NCBI RefSeq assembly: GCF_018802765.1
Contig: NZ_CP069163.1
Coordinates: 2,118,311 to 2,182,310 of the forward strand
DNA from: Paludibacterium sp. B53371
GTDB taxonomy: Bacteria > Pseudomonadota > Gammaproteobacteria > Burkholderiales > Chromobacteriaceae
Direction of reading: 5' to 3'
Length of the DNA stretch: 64,000 bases
Every line of letters starts with the position of its first letter. Position 1 is the stretch's first letter. The notes under the pieces were generated by a model. It ran no database searches. It was not told where the DNA came from and worked only from the letters and a program-made list of their open reading frames with translations. Shown piece after piece: positions 39,793-49,468 of this stretch. The position numbers and the translations under genes were made by a program.

Positions 39793-40290
39793 CTTATTTT
39801 TCCTTGCGCGGCACTCACGCAAGGGCACAGCAAGTATTTGACGGCCCAGTGGCTAAAATGGGCGCTTTCCGAAAGAAGTGTCTGTATAAAGAACAAGGTA
39901 AATCAATATATCAAGCCGACTTCCTGAAGTACGTCACACGGACGATGCTGTGATTTCTGCCGTGCGCCGATCCGTCCTGCGAGGACCTTTCGACGCCGTG
40001 TCGCCCGTGCCGGGTCAAACTTTGCCATGGTATCTCCTGACTGGCTTATGCATCAGGGGATGGAATACTGGTGAGTGCGCTATGTGTCCAAATGCATTAC
40101 CATCGCTGCTTTTCGGTGAGCGAGTTAACCTTGGCTGCATGCGCAGATTGCGGCGTCAGGTCAGGGCCATCGCCCTGCCGGCCGTATTGCTGCACAGCAG
40201 CAGCGTCTATGAGCGGACACCGCTCGCGACCTTGCTCTGCAGGTTTTGCCGCGACCATTTTTTTGGTCAAGCGCAGGAAGTATAAGCAAA
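39793..40290. other. rne-rluC divergent intergenic region
   Basis: These 498 bases separate the divergent genes. On the rne side, A/T-rich bases about 39890-39915 and short hairpins (for example ACTTC-CT-GAAGT near 39920) suggest a structured mRNA leader, as RNase E genes often have for autoregulation. A possible 41-codon ORF lies at 39903-40028. On the rluC side GAGCGG-ACA-CCGCTC (about 40211) and GACCA-T6-TGGTC (40253-40268) can pair. No clear -35/-10 pair was identified for either gene. Confidence 0.6.
39903..40028 (-). CDS. Candidate small basic ORF in the rne leader
   Basis: A 41-codon frame opens with ATG at 40028, five bases after a strong AGGAG, and ends at TGA 39903, about 110 bases before rne. 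The predicted peptide is strongly basic at its N-terminus (MAKFDPARATRRRKVLAGR...). I do not recognise it. The good ribosome binding site is the main support; it could be a leader ORF whose translation affects rne mRNA, a small protein, or chance. Confidence 0.35.
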   Translation of the reverse strand: MAKFDPARATRRRKVLAGRIGARQKSQHRPCDVLQEVGLIY

Positions 40291-41229
40291 ATGACTGATA
40301 TTCGCAAAGATTCCGTGTCCTTCCACCAGGTCGGGGAAGATGGCGCCGGACAACGCATCGACAACTATCTGGTACGCCTGCTCAAAGGCGTGCCGAAAAG
40401 CCATATTTACCGCATCCTGCGTTCCGGTGAAGTACGGGTCAACAAGGGCCGTGCCGACGCCTCGCGCCGGCTCGAGCTGGGCGATACCCTGCGCATTCCG
40501 CCGATCCGGCTGGCAGAGCGCGACGAGCGTCAGGTACCCGGCGCCACCTTCCCCGTCGTGTATGAAGACGAGGCCATGCTGGTGATCGACAAACCGGCCG
40601 GCGTAGCCGTGCACGGCGGCAGCGGCGTGTCATTCGGTGTCATTGAACAACTGCGTCGCGGCCATCCCGAATATCGTTATCTGGAGCTGGTGCATCGCCT
40701 CGACCGCGAGACCTCCGGCCTGCTGATGCTGGCCAAGAAACGCTCGGCACTGGTCAAACTGCACGACATGATGCGCGACAACGTGCCGGACAAGCGCTAT
40801 CTGGCCCTGGGTGTCGGCCACTGGGACGCGCAGAAAAAGCACGTCAAGCTGCCCCTGTTCAAGTTCACGACCGGCGATGGCGAGCGCATGGTCAAGGTCG
40901 CCGACGGCGACGAGGGGCTGAGCGCGCACACCATTTTTGCGGTCGAACAGCGCTTCAGCGAGTTCACACTGGTCGAAGCCCGGTTGCGTACCGGCCGGAC
41001 CCACCAGATCCGCGTCCATATGGCAGCCAGCGGCTGTCCGATTGCCGGCGACGAGAAATATGGCGACTTTGCCCTGAACAAGCAGCTGCAGAAACGTGGG
41101 CTGAAACGCATGTTCCTGCATGCACGGCGCCTGAGCCTGCCCCACCCGCTGACCGGCGCCCCGCTGCTTCTCGAAGCCCCGCTGCCCGCCGAATTGCAAC
41201 GTTTCCTCGACAGCCTGCCCACATCATGA
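40291..41229 (+). CDS. rluC: 23S rRNA pseudouridine synthase C
   Basis: Makes pseudouridines at 23S rRNA positions around 955, 2504 and 2580 in E. coli. The 312-residue protein has an N-terminal S4 RNA-binding domain (about 20-75) and a catalytic domain with Asp138 in HRLDRETSGLLML, and RTGRTHQIRVHMA. Start ATG 40291 has AGGAAG ten bases upstream. It overlaps the HAD gene by four bases and heads a tightly packed rluC-HAD-Rieske-sppA unit. Confidence 0.94.
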   Translation: MTDIRKDSVSFHQVGEDGAGQRIDNYLVRLLKGVPKSHIYRILRSGEVRVNKGRADASRRLELGDTLRIPPIRLAERDERQVPGATFPVVYEDEAMLVIDKPAGVAVHGGSGVSFGVIEQLRRGHPEYRYLELVHRLDRETSGLLMLAKKRSALVKLHDMMRDNVPDKRYLALGVGHWDAQKKHVKLPLFKFTTGDGERMVKVADGDEGLSAHTIFAVEQRFSEFTLVEARLRTGRTHQIRVHMAASGCPIAGDEKYGDFALNKQLQKRGLKRMFLHARRLSLPHPLTGAPLLLEAPLPAELQRFLDSLPTS

Positions 41230-41885
41230 ACCAGCCGCTGCAACTGATCGTCTTTGACTGGGACGGCACCCTGATGGACTCCACCGGCCACATCACCCAT
41301 GCCATCCGTCAGGCCAGCGCCGAGCTGGGTCTGCGCGTCCCGGCGCTGCATCAGGCACGCGCGGTGATCGGCCTGAGCCTGGTCGAGGCGCTGGCCACCG
41401 CCTGCCCTGACCTGCCACCCAGCCGCTACCCGGAAATGGTCGCGGCCTATCGCAAGCATTTCTTTACCGGTGATGAACAAATCGAGCTGTTTGACGGCGT
41501 ACGCGAAGCCCTGGCGGCGCTGTCCGCGCGCGATGTGATGCTGGCCGTCGCCACCGGCAAGAGCCGGCGCGGGCTGGAGCGCGCCCTGCAGAGCAGCGGA
41601 CTGGGCGACTACTTTGCCGCCACCCGCACGCAGGATGACTGCCCGTCCAAACCGCATCCGGCCATGCTGCTGGAGCTGATGGATCAACTGGGCGCCGACC
41701 CGGCCTGTACCCTGATGGTCGGCGACACCAGCCACGACCTGCGCATGGCCGAAGCGGCGGGCACACTGGCCGCCGGGGTACTCGGCGGCGCGCATGAGAG
41801 AGAGGCGCTGGCCCGCTGCCCGTCCCTCGGCCTGTTTGACGACTTCCGGAGTCTGCACGCATGGCTGATGACCAGGATTGCCTGA
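41226..41885 (+). CDS. HAD-family phosphatase (phosphoglycolate phosphatase-like)
   Basis: 219 residues of the HAD-IA class. The nucleophile motif FDWDGTLMDS has Asp11 and acid Asp13. VATGKSRRGL holds motif II, KPHPAMLLE the motif III Lys, and VGDTSHDLRMA motif IV. The helical cap fits subclass IA. The true substrate is uncertain; Gph-like or nucleotidase activity is possible. It overlaps rluC by four bases and the Rieske gene by 25. Confidence 0.9.
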   Translation: MNQPLQLIVFDWDGTLMDSTGHITHAIRQASAELGLRVPALHQARAVIGLSLVEALATACPDLPPSRYPEMVAAYRKHFFTGDEQIELFDGVREALAALSARDVMLAVATGKSRRGLERALQSSGLGDYFAATRTQDDCPSKPHPAMLLELMDQLGADPACTLMVGDTSHDLRMAEAAGTLAAGVLGGAHEREALARCPSLGLFDDFRSLHAWLMTRIA

Positions 41886-42250
41886 TCTGCCCCTCCGAAG
41901 ACCTGCCCGAGCGCGGACGCGGCCAGCGCTTCCTTTTTCCCGCATCGCCCCAGCCCCTGCCGGCCTTTGTCATCCGCTACCGGGGCAAGGTTTATGGCTA
42001 TCTCAACGCCTGCCGCCACATCCCGGTCCAGATGGACTGGCAGGATGGCGAGTTTTTCGACCTGAGCGGGCACTATCTGATCTGCAGCATGCATGGCGCC
42101 CGCTACCTGCCGGACAGCGGCCTGTGCGTCGGCGGCCCCTGCCAGGGGCAAAGCCTGATTCCCGTGATCACCAAAGAGTCAAACGGGATGATATATTATG
42201 TCAAACCAATCACCGCGCCTGACCGGCCCGAACCCGGAGTCACCGAGTGA
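41861..42250 (+). CDS. Rieske [2Fe-2S] domain protein
   Basis: A 129-residue stand-alone Rieske ferredoxin-like protein. Cluster ligands are Cys51/His53 in NACRHIP and Cys75/His78 in CSMHGARY. It has no signal peptide or membrane anchor, so it is cytosolic, unlike the bc1 Rieske subunit. Another CxxC at residues 7-10 (CLIC) precedes the domain. It overlaps both neighbours, so it is probably translated with them; the electron partner is unknown. Confidence 0.9.
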   Translation: MADDQDCLICPSEDLPERGRGQRFLFPASPQPLPAFVIRYRGKVYGYLNACRHIPVQMDWQDGEFFDLSGHYLICSMHGARYLPDSGLCVGGPCQGQSLIPVITKESNGMIYYVKPITAPDRPEPGVTE

Positions 42251-43182
42251 GCGATCAAAACTGGGAACGCACCCTGCTGGAACAACTTGCCAGCGCCGCC
42301 CTGATTGAACAGCGCCGCAGCCGGCGCTGGAAAATCTTTTTCCGCCTGGCCTGGCTGGCCGTCTTCGCCGCCATCGCTGCCAGCATGCTGTGGAGCAATG
42401 AAGAAAAATCCGTTTCGCGCCTGACCGGCAACGGCCACGCCGCCATCCTCAACCTGCAGGGCGAGATCAGCAGCGAGAACAATACCGCCGACAAGCTGAT
42501 TCAGGGCCTGGCCGATGCCTATGCCGACAAGGGCACGCGCGGCATCATCCTGCAGGCCAACAGCCCGGGCGGCAGCCCGGTTCTGTCCGGCATGGTCTAT
42601 GACGAGATCCGGCGCCAGAAGAAGCTGCACCCGGCGATTCCGGTCGTGGTGGTGGTAGAAGAGATGTGTGCCTCCGGCTGCTACTATATTGCCAGTGCAG
42701 CCGACCGCATTTACGTCGACAAGGCCAGCATCGTCGGGTCGATCGGTGTGCTGTCCGACGGTTTCGGCTTTACCGGGCTGATGGACAAGCTGGGGGTGGA
42801 ACGCCGCCTGAAGACCGCCGGGGAAAACAAGGCGATGGGCGACCCCTTCTCGCCGGTGAACCCCAAACAGGAAGCCATCCGCCAGCAGTTGCTGGATGAC
42901 ATCCATGCCCAGTTCATCAAGGCAGTGCGTGATGGCCGCGGTCAGCGCCTGAAAGAAACGCCGGACATGTTCAGCGGCATGGTCTGGCTGGGCGAGCGCA
43001 GCATTCCGCTGGGTCTGGCGGATGCCTACGGCACCGTGGCCTCGGTGACGCGCAACGAGTTCAAGACCGATCAGACGGTGGACTTCACACCGCAGGATGA
43101 CCTGTCCAGCAGGGTGGCACGCCGCTTCGGCGTGGCGTTCAGCGCTGGCATCAAGAGTCTGTTCGACCCGCGCCTGCTGTAA
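42247..43182 (+). CDS. sppA: S49-family signal peptide peptidase SppA-type
   Basis: An inner-membrane serine protease that degrades cleaved signal peptides or membrane-protein fragments. It has 311 residues (short form). A membrane helix at about 34-50 is followed by the periplasmic domain with nucleophile Ser143 in MCASGCYYIAS and Lys195 in GENKAMGDPF as the probable Ser/Lys dyad, and ANSPGGSP as the oxyanion region. The start is a GTG overlapping the Rieske stop (GTGA). Confidence 0.9.
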   Translation: MSDQNWERTLLEQLASAALIEQRRSRRWKIFFRLAWLAVFAAIAASMLWSNEEKSVSRLTGNGHAAILNLQGEISSENNTADKLIQGLADAYADKGTRGIILQANSPGGSPVLSGMVYDEIRRQKKLHPAIPVVVVVEEMCASGCYYIASAADRIYVDKASIVGSIGVLSDGFGFTGLMDKLGVERRLKTAGENKAMGDPFSPVNPKQEAIRQQLLDDIHAQFIKAVRDGRGQRLKETPDMFSGMVWLGERSIPLGLADAYGTVASVTRNEFKTDQTVDFTPQDDLSSRVARRFGVAFSAGIKSLFDPRLL

Positions 43183-43209
43183 CAGCGGCGCATCGCAGAG
43201 GAATACGAC

Positions 43210-44055
43210 ATGGCACGCAAGTTACCGGAAGATCATGACAACCACGAGCGCTGGCTGGTCTCCTACGCCGACTTCATCACCCTGCTGTTTGCCTTCTTCG
43301 TCGTGATGTACGCCATTTCCTCGCTCAACGAGGGGAAATACCGCGTCCTGTCGACTTCGCTGGTCAATGCCTTTCGCTCCGGCAGCAACATCACCCTGAA
43401 CACCACACCGCCGTCCGGCAGCGCCAACACCCTGGTCCAGGTGCCGGAAACCAAACCGATCGCCAAGGCCATCCAGAGCGATGCCCTGCTGCGCGAGCAG
43501 GCCAAACTGGGCAAGCTGGCGGCCGACATGCGCCGGGTGCTGGAGCCGCTGGTCAAGGGCGGACAGGTCAAGATTTCACAGACCAACAAGGGCATCGAGA
43601 TCGAAATCAAGGACAGCGCCCTGTTCCAGACCGGCCAGGCACAGCCCTCCAGCGCCTCGATCAGCGTCATGACCCAGCTGGCGGCGCTGCTGACCCACGT
43701 GGACAACTCGGTCAGCGTGGAAGGCTTTACCGATAATGTGCCGATCCGTACCGCCAACTTCCCGTCCAACTGGGAACTGTCCGCCGCACGTGCCGGCAGT
43801 GTGGTGCGCCTGTTCCAGGAGAATGGCGTCACGCCGCAGCGACTGGTGGCCGTCGGCCGTGCCGAGAACATGCCGGTCGCAGACAACGGCAGCAACGAAG
43901 GACGCGCGCGCAATCGACGGGTATCCATCACCGTCCTGACCAACGATGTGTCATCGTCGCCCGGCCAGTCGATCCCGGTTGAACAAATGAAGGCGCTGCA
44001 GGATTTTGCCGCTTCGGCACCGCAAGCCGCCCTTCCCGCCGCACCAACGCCCTGA
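43210..44055 (+). CDS. motD: MotB-type flagellar motor protein (MotD-like)
   Basis: A 281-residue stator-type protein. A cytoplasmic start (MARKLPEDHDNHERWLVSYADF) leads into one membrane helix (about 20-38, YADFITLLFAFFVVMYAISS); Asp21 is the MotB-type proton-path aspartate. An OmpA-like peptidoglycan-binding domain follows (SVEGFTDNVPI, NWELSAARAGSVVRLF, VGRAENMPVADN). No motC or motA partner is adjacent; the gene sits after sppA with AGAGGA as ribosome binding site. MotB-like proteins of other ExbD/TolR systems are less likely given the domain. Confidence 0.85.
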   Translation: MARKLPEDHDNHERWLVSYADFITLLFAFFVVMYAISSLNEGKYRVLSTSLVNAFRSGSNITLNTTPPSGSANTLVQVPETKPIAKAIQSDALLREQAKLGKLAADMRRVLEPLVKGGQVKISQTNKGIEIEIKDSALFQTGQAQPSSASISVMTQLAALLTHVDNSVSVEGFTDNVPIRTANFPSNWELSAARAGSVVRLFQENGVTPQRLVAVGRAENMPVADNGSNEGRARNRRVSITVLTNDVSSSPGQSIPVEQMKALQDFAASAPQAALPAAPTP

Positions 44056-44079
44056 AACCCGGCAACACGGAGACCCAGC

Positions 44080-44670
44080 ATGACCACCCCCATCGGCAAA
44101 TCGGCTCTGGATCAGTTGTTCTTCAATGCCCGTACCCACAGCCACTGGCAGAAGCGCCCCGTATCCGAGGACCTGCTGCACCAGCTGTTCGAACTGCTCA
44201 AGCAGTGCCCGACCAGTGCCAACTGCTCGCCGGCCCGGCTGGTTTTCATTACCAGCAGCGAGGCCAAGGCGCGTTTGCTGCCCTGCCTGGCTGAAGGCAA
44301 TGTGGAAAAAACCCGCGAAGCCCCCGTGACCGTGATTGTCGGCATGGATCTGAATTTTCATCAGCATCTGCCGCGGCTGTTTCCCCATGCCGATGCCCAG
44401 AGCTGGTTCAACGGCCATGATGAGCTGATCCGGGCCACGGCCATGCGCAACAGCTCGCTGCAGGGTGGCTATCTGATTCTGGCGGCACGGGCACTCGGTC
44501 TGGATTGCGGTCCGATGTCGGGCTTCGATGCCAACCTGGTCAATGCCGAGTTCTTCCCGGAGGGCAATGTCCACGCCAACTTCCTCATCAACCTGGGCTA
44601 CGGTGAAGCCAGCAAGCTCTATGGCCGCTCGCCAAGATTCCACTTCGACGAAGTCTGCCAGATCCTGTAA
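44080..44670 (+). CDS. RutE/HadB-type nitroreductase (putative malonic semialdehyde reductase)
   Basis: A 196-residue FMN-dependent nitroreductase-fold protein. [60 protein letters not shown] and the C-terminal NFLINLGYG match the RutE family, which reduces 3-oxopropanoate in E. coli pyrimidine degradation. No other rut genes are nearby, though pyrD follows. The reaction is inferred from the family. Confidence 0.85.
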   Translation: MTTPIGKSALDQLFFNARTHSHWQKRPVSEDLLHQLFELLKQCPTSANCSPARLVFITSSEAKARLLPCLAEGNVEKTREAPVTVIVGMDLNFHQHLPRLFPHADAQSWFNGHDELIRATAMRNSSLQGGYLILAARALGLDCGPMSGFDANLVNAEFFPEGNVHANFLINLGYGEASKLYGRSPRFHFDEVCQIL

Positions 44671-44691
44671 AATCGCCCGCGATTCCCTTCC

Positions 44692-44716
44692 ATGCCCGGC
44701 CATGCCGGGCATTTTG
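44692..44716 (+). terminator. Terminator between the nitroreductase gene and pyrD
   Basis: ATGCCCGGC-CAT-GCCGGGCAT followed by TTTG. The T tract is short and the pyrD start is only 17 bases away, so partial termination or attenuation is possible. Confidence 0.6.
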
Positions 44717-44732
44717 CTGGAGACGACCCGCG

Positions 44733-45767
44733 ATGCTCTACCCGCTGTTACGCCCCCTGCTGTTCCGCCTCGACCCGGAAAAAGCCCACGAACTCACCCT
44801 GACATCGCTGGAACTGACCCACCGTCTGCACCTGATGCGCCTGGCGGCCCCCGCCGCGGTGCAGGCGCCGGTCCAGGCCATGGGACTGACCTTCGCCAAT
44901 GCTGTCGGGCTGGCGGCCGGGCTGGACAAGAATGGCGCCCACATCGACGCCCTGTTCGACATGGGCTTCGGCTTTGTCGAGATCGGCACCATCACGCCGC
45001 GTGCACAGCCCGGCAACGACAAGCCGCGCATGTTCCGGGTTGTCGAGCACGAGGGCATCATCAACCGCATGGGCTTCAACAATCTCGGCGTCGACACGCT
45101 GATTGACCATGTGCGCAGCCGGCGCAGTCGCGGTGTCCTGGGGATCAATATCGGCAAGAATGCCAGCACGCCGATCGAGCGGGCTGCCGACGATTACCTG
45201 GCCTGCATGGACAAGGTGTATGAGCATGCCAGCTATATTGCCGTCAACATTTCCTCGCCCAACACCAAGAATCTGCGGCAACTGCAGCAGGGCGACGAGC
45301 TGTCGGCCCTGCTGGGGGCGCTCAAGACCCGTCAGGCCAGCCTGGCTGACCGATATGGGCGCCATGTGCCGCTGGCGGTCAAAATCGCCCCCGACCTTGA
45401 GAGCGGGCAGATCAGCGAGGTGGCGCGCCTGCTGTGCGAGCACCGGATCGACGGCGTGATCGCCGGCAATACCACACTGGCCCGCGAGGCCATTGCCGGT
45501 CATCGCCATGCCGGCGAAGCCGGCGGGCTGTCGGGCAAGCCACTGACAGACAAGGCCACGGCACTGATCAGACAATTGGCCATGGAACTTGATGGCGCTT
45601 TGCCTATCATAGGCGTAGGTGGTATTTTGTGCGGTCGTGATGCCACAGACAAAATCCATGCTGGCGCGACACTGGTACAACTGTACAGCGGCCTGGTCTA
45701 TCGCGGCCCCGGTCTGATTGCCGAATGTGCCCGCGCCATCGCGAATACACCGCCAACACAGGCCTGA
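44733..45767 (+). CDS. pyrD: Dihydroorotate dehydrogenase (quinone), class 2
   Basis: Oxidises dihydroorotate to orotate with quinone at the inner membrane in pyrimidine synthesis. The 344 residues start with the class 2 amphipathic membrane-binding helices ([20 protein letters not shown]). FMN and substrate blocks follow: [47 protein letters not shown] (catalytic Ser region), and GVGGI near the end. A short terminator-like hairpin lies just upstream. Confidence 0.97.
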   Translation: MLYPLLRPLLFRLDPEKAHELTLTSLELTHRLHLMRLAAPAAVQAPVQAMGLTFANAVGLAAGLDKNGAHIDALFDMGFGFVEIGTITPRAQPGNDKPRMFRVVEHEGIINRMGFNNLGVDTLIDHVRSRRSRGVLGINIGKNASTPIERAADDYLACMDKVYEHASYIAVNISSPNTKNLRQLQQGDELSALLGALKTRQASLADRYGRHVPLAVKIAPDLESGQISEVARLLCEHRIDGVIAGNTTLAREAIAGHRHAGEAGGLSGKPLTDKATALIRQLAMELDGALPIIGVGGILCGRDATDKIHAGATLVQLYSGLVYRGPGLIAECARAIANTPPTQA

Positions 45768-45796
45768 ACCGGATTCGACTCAAAGGGAGACTTTAC

Positions 45797-46264
45797 ATGA
45801 CCAATAAAACACTGATGCTTGCCATGAGCGCGCTGATCAGCGCCGGCATCCTGACTGGCTGTGCCAGCAACGACTCTTCCATGGTGTACTCGCAAAACCA
45901 GATGCGCCAGGCACAGAGCGTGCAGCTGGGTACTGTGGTTTCGGTTCATCCGGTCAAGATGGAGGGCAGCAATAACGAGCTGCTGACCCTGGGTGGCGCG
46001 GCGCTGGGCGGCCTGGCCGGCAGCAACCTGGGCAATGGCAGCAAGGCCAATGCCGCCGGCGCCATCGTAGGCGCCCTGGCTGGCGGCTTCGGGGCCAACG
46101 CGGCGCAAAAAGCCGTTGGCACCAAGAACGCGCTGGAAATCACGGTCAAACTGGACAGTGGCCGCATGGTCTCCATCGTGCAGGACGCCGATGTACAGTT
46201 CGAGGTCAAGCAGCGCGTGCGCGTGCTGTCTGGCCGTGGCACCGACCGGGTGGTTCCGTTCTGA
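45797..46264 (+). CDS. SlyB/Pcp-family glycine-zipper lipoprotein
   Basis: A 155-residue outer-membrane lipoprotein precursor. The signal peptide ends in lipobox LTGC (Cys22). A glycine-zipper stretch (GGAALGGLAGSNLGNG and GAIVGALAGGFGANA) with two short hydrophobic segments precedes a C-terminal beta domain (VQDADVQFEVKQRVRVLSG). This is the SlyB/Pcp architecture, linked to envelope integrity under stress. Start ATG 45797 has GGGAGA upstream. A bidirectional terminator follows. Confidence 0.9.
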   Translation: MTNKTLMLAMSALISAGILTGCASNDSSMVYSQNQMRQAQSVQLGTVVSVHPVKMEGSNNELLTLGGAALGGLAGSNLGNGSKANAAGAIVGALAGGFGANAAQKAVGTKNALEITVKLDSGRMVSIVQDADVQFEVKQRVRVLSGRGTDRVVPF

Positions 46265-46282
46265 GCTTCCCCGCCAGATGAC

Positions 46283-46309
46283 AAAACGCCCCGCTAGCGG
46301 GGCGTTTTT
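46283..46309. terminator. Bidirectional terminator between the slyB-like gene and bpt
   Basis: AAAACGCCCCGC-TA-GCGGGGCGTTTTT has T tracts on both strands and serves two convergent genes; it touches the bpt stop codon. Confidence 0.92.
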
Positions 46310-47046
46310 CATTTTGTCAGACCGGGATCGAAAGGCATCCAGCGACCACTCTGCAACTTTTCCAGCGGCCGGTAGGCCGCCTTATAGGCCATCTTGCGGC
46401 TCTCGCCGATCCAGTAGCCAAGGTAAAGATGGTTCAGCCCCAGCTGACGTGCGAGGTCGATCTGCCACAGGACGTTGTACACCCCGTAGCTGGCCGGGTG
46501 ATCCTCCGGCTCGTAAAAGGTATAGACCGCCGACAGACCATCATCCAGACGGTCGATCAGACTGACCATCTTCAACACCTCGCCCAGACGGAACTCCGCC
46601 AGCCAGCTCTCCACCCCGCTCTTGAGAATGAATTCGGCATACTGCGCCGGATCATCCTCCGACATGCCGCCCCCCCGATGCCGGGCGGCCTGGTAACGAC
46701 GGTAAAGATCATAATGCTCGGCGCTGTAGCGCAACGGCGTTAATTGCACCGACAGGTCGGCATGCTGCTTCCAGGCCCGGCGCTGACTGCGGTTGGGCTG
46801 AAAATCCGCCACCGGCACCCGCACCGGCACACAGGCCTGACACATGTCGCAATAGGGACGATAGGTGTAATGGCCGCTGCGACGAAAGCCCAGCTGGACC
46901 AGTTGACTGTAGACACGACGATCGATCGACTCGGCGGGAATGGCCACCTGGGAACGCGCCTCGCGCCCGCTCAGATAGCTGCAGGCATAGGGCGCCGTCG
47001 CGTAGAAATGGATGGCCACGAACTGGCCGGCATCACGATGGCTCAT
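46309..47046 (-). CDS. bpt: Aspartate/glutamate leucyltransferase
   Basis: Adds Leu from Leu-tRNA to N-terminal Asp/Glu, creating a ClpS/ClpAP degron. The 245 residues carry the family's Cys cluster [18 protein letters not shown] near residue 65 and C-terminal [20 protein letters not shown]. The ATG at 47046 lies inside the end of aat (14-base overlap) and lacks a strong ribosome binding site, suggesting coupling. It is last in the fur-aat-bpt run. Confidence 0.92.
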   Translation of the reverse strand: MSHRDAGQFVAIHFYATAPYACSYLSGREARSQVAIPAESIDRRVYSQLVQLGFRRSGHYTYRPYCDMCQACVPVRVPVADFQPNRSQRRAWKQHADLSVQLTPLRYSAEHYDLYRRYQAARHRGGGMSEDDPAQYAEFILKSGVESWLAEFRLGEVLKMVSLIDRLDDGLSAVYTFYEPEDHPASYGVYNVLWQIDLARQLGLNHLYLGYWIGESRKMAYKAAYRPLEKLQSGRWMPFDPGLTK

Positions 47047-47734
47047 TGCGGTATCGGTATTCCCACAGGTTGGTCGGTTGCGCCAGGGCAAGCTGCTCTT
47101 TCAGAGTAGCAAGAAACTCGCGACGTGAAACCTGCCGAGCCCCCAGGCTTGCCAGATGATCGGTATACATCTGGCAATCGATCAGACCGCACCCGCCGGC
47201 GGCCAGATGGCGCACCAGATGGACAAAGGCCAGTTTCGATGCATCACGGCGCCGGGCAAACATCGACTCACCGAAAAACACCCCGCCGAGCGAGATGCCG
47301 TACAAGCCCCCCGCCAGCTCGCCATCCACCCAGGTCTCACAACTGTGGGCATGGCCCAGCGCATGCAGACGGCAATAGGCGTCAATCATCTCCGGCACGA
47401 TCCAGGTCCCGCGCTGACCATGGCGCGGCGCACTGCAGGCGGTCATCACCTCGCGGAAGGCCGTATCGACACGAATTTCATAGCGGGTATTGCGCAAGGT
47501 TTTGCCGAGAGAGCGGCTGACCTTGAGATTGGCCGGATACAGCACCATGCGCGGCGCCGGACTCCACCAGAGAATCGGCTCATCCGGGCCATACCAGGGA
47601 AAGATGCCCTGCGAATAGGCCGCCAGCAAGCGTTGCGGCGACAGGTCACCGCCTGCAGCCAGCAGGCCGGGCGGATCCGCCAGCGCCGTATCGGGAGAGG
47701 GGAAAACCGGGGAACGACCCAGCCAGGGCAGCAT
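47033..47734 (-). CDS. aat: Leucyl/phenylalanyl-tRNA--protein transferase
   Basis: Adds Leu or Phe to N-terminal Arg/Lys in the bacterial N-degron pathway. The 233 residues begin [18 protein letters not shown] behind [26 protein letters not shown] and [16 protein letters not shown] are diagnostic. The ATG overlaps the fur stop by one base (TGATG). Together with bpt it supplies both transferase branches of the pathway. Confidence 0.96.
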   Translation of the reverse strand: MLPWLGRSPVFPSPDTALADPPGLLAAGGDLSPQRLLAAYSQGIFPWYGPDEPILWWSPAPRMVLYPANLKVSRSLGKTLRNTRYEIRVDTAFREVMTACSAPRHGQRGTWIVPEMIDAYCRLHALGHAHSCETWVDGELAGGLYGISLGGVFFGESMFARRRDASKLAFVHLVRHLAAGGCGLIDCQMYTDHLASLGARQVSRREFLATLKEQLALAQPTNLWEYRYRNEPS

Positions 47735-48171
47735 CAGGCCTCCTGACCGGCTCCATCCTTGGCCAGGCATTCCGGGCATTCGCCATACATGTAAAGCGCA
47801 TGCTCCATGATGCGAAAGCCGTGTTCGCCGGCGATCCGGTCCTGCAGGGCTTCGATCTCGGGATCAAAGAACTCGACCACCCGGCCGCACTGCACACAGA
47901 CCATGTGATCGTGGTGACCGCCCTGATTGAGCTCGTAGACGGCCTTGCCGGTTTCGAAGTGGTGACGCACCAGAATGCCGGCCTGCTCGAACTGGGTCAG
48001 CACTCGGTAAATGGTGGCCAGACCGATGTCGATATTCTCGGCCAGCAGGGCACGATACACATCCTCTGCGGACATGTGGCGCAATCCGGCAGTTTCGAAC
48101 AAATCCAGGATTTTCAACCTGGGGCCGGTTGCTTTCAGACCGATATCTTTGAGGTGACTGGCTTGGCTCAT
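47734..48171 (-). CDS. fur: Ferric uptake regulator Fur
   Basis: An iron-responsive repressor of uptake genes. The 145 residues hold a winged helix ([30 protein letters not shown]), the metal region GGHHDHMVC, and the paired CVQC and CPEC cysteines. I use the ATG at 48171; an ATG six codons upstream is possible, and neither has a clear ribosome binding site. It is divergent from bamE as in many proteobacteria, and heads an overlapping run with aat and bpt. Confidence 0.96.
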   Translation of the reverse strand: MSQASHLKDIGLKATGPRLKILDLFETAGLRHMSAEDVYRALLAENIDIGLATIYRVLTQFEQAGILVRHHFETGKAVYELNQGGHHDHMVCVQCGRVVEFFDPEIEALQDRIAGEHGFRIMEHALYMYGECPECLAKDGAGQEA

Positions 48172-48268
48172 CGTGATATAAAGTGGCATCAGATTTAGGC
48201 CATAATAATGCCTTTTGGCTGGTTTGCCTAATTCATCCCGAATTTTTCGCTACCTGTTGTGGAGTCAC

Positions 48269-49455
<1,187 letters not shown>

Positions 49456-49468
49456 GGCATAAGTTTCG

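Noticed and set aside
36724-39927. A 1067-codon frame antisense to rne
   Set aside because: Same cause; it runs through the tRNA promoter region and beyond both rne ends and contains low-complexity stretches complementary to the Arg/Glu repeats of RNase E.
44126-44329. Short overlapping frames inside the nitroreductase gene
   Set aside because: Alternate-frame shadows rich in Arg/Ser/Pro without a ribosome binding site.
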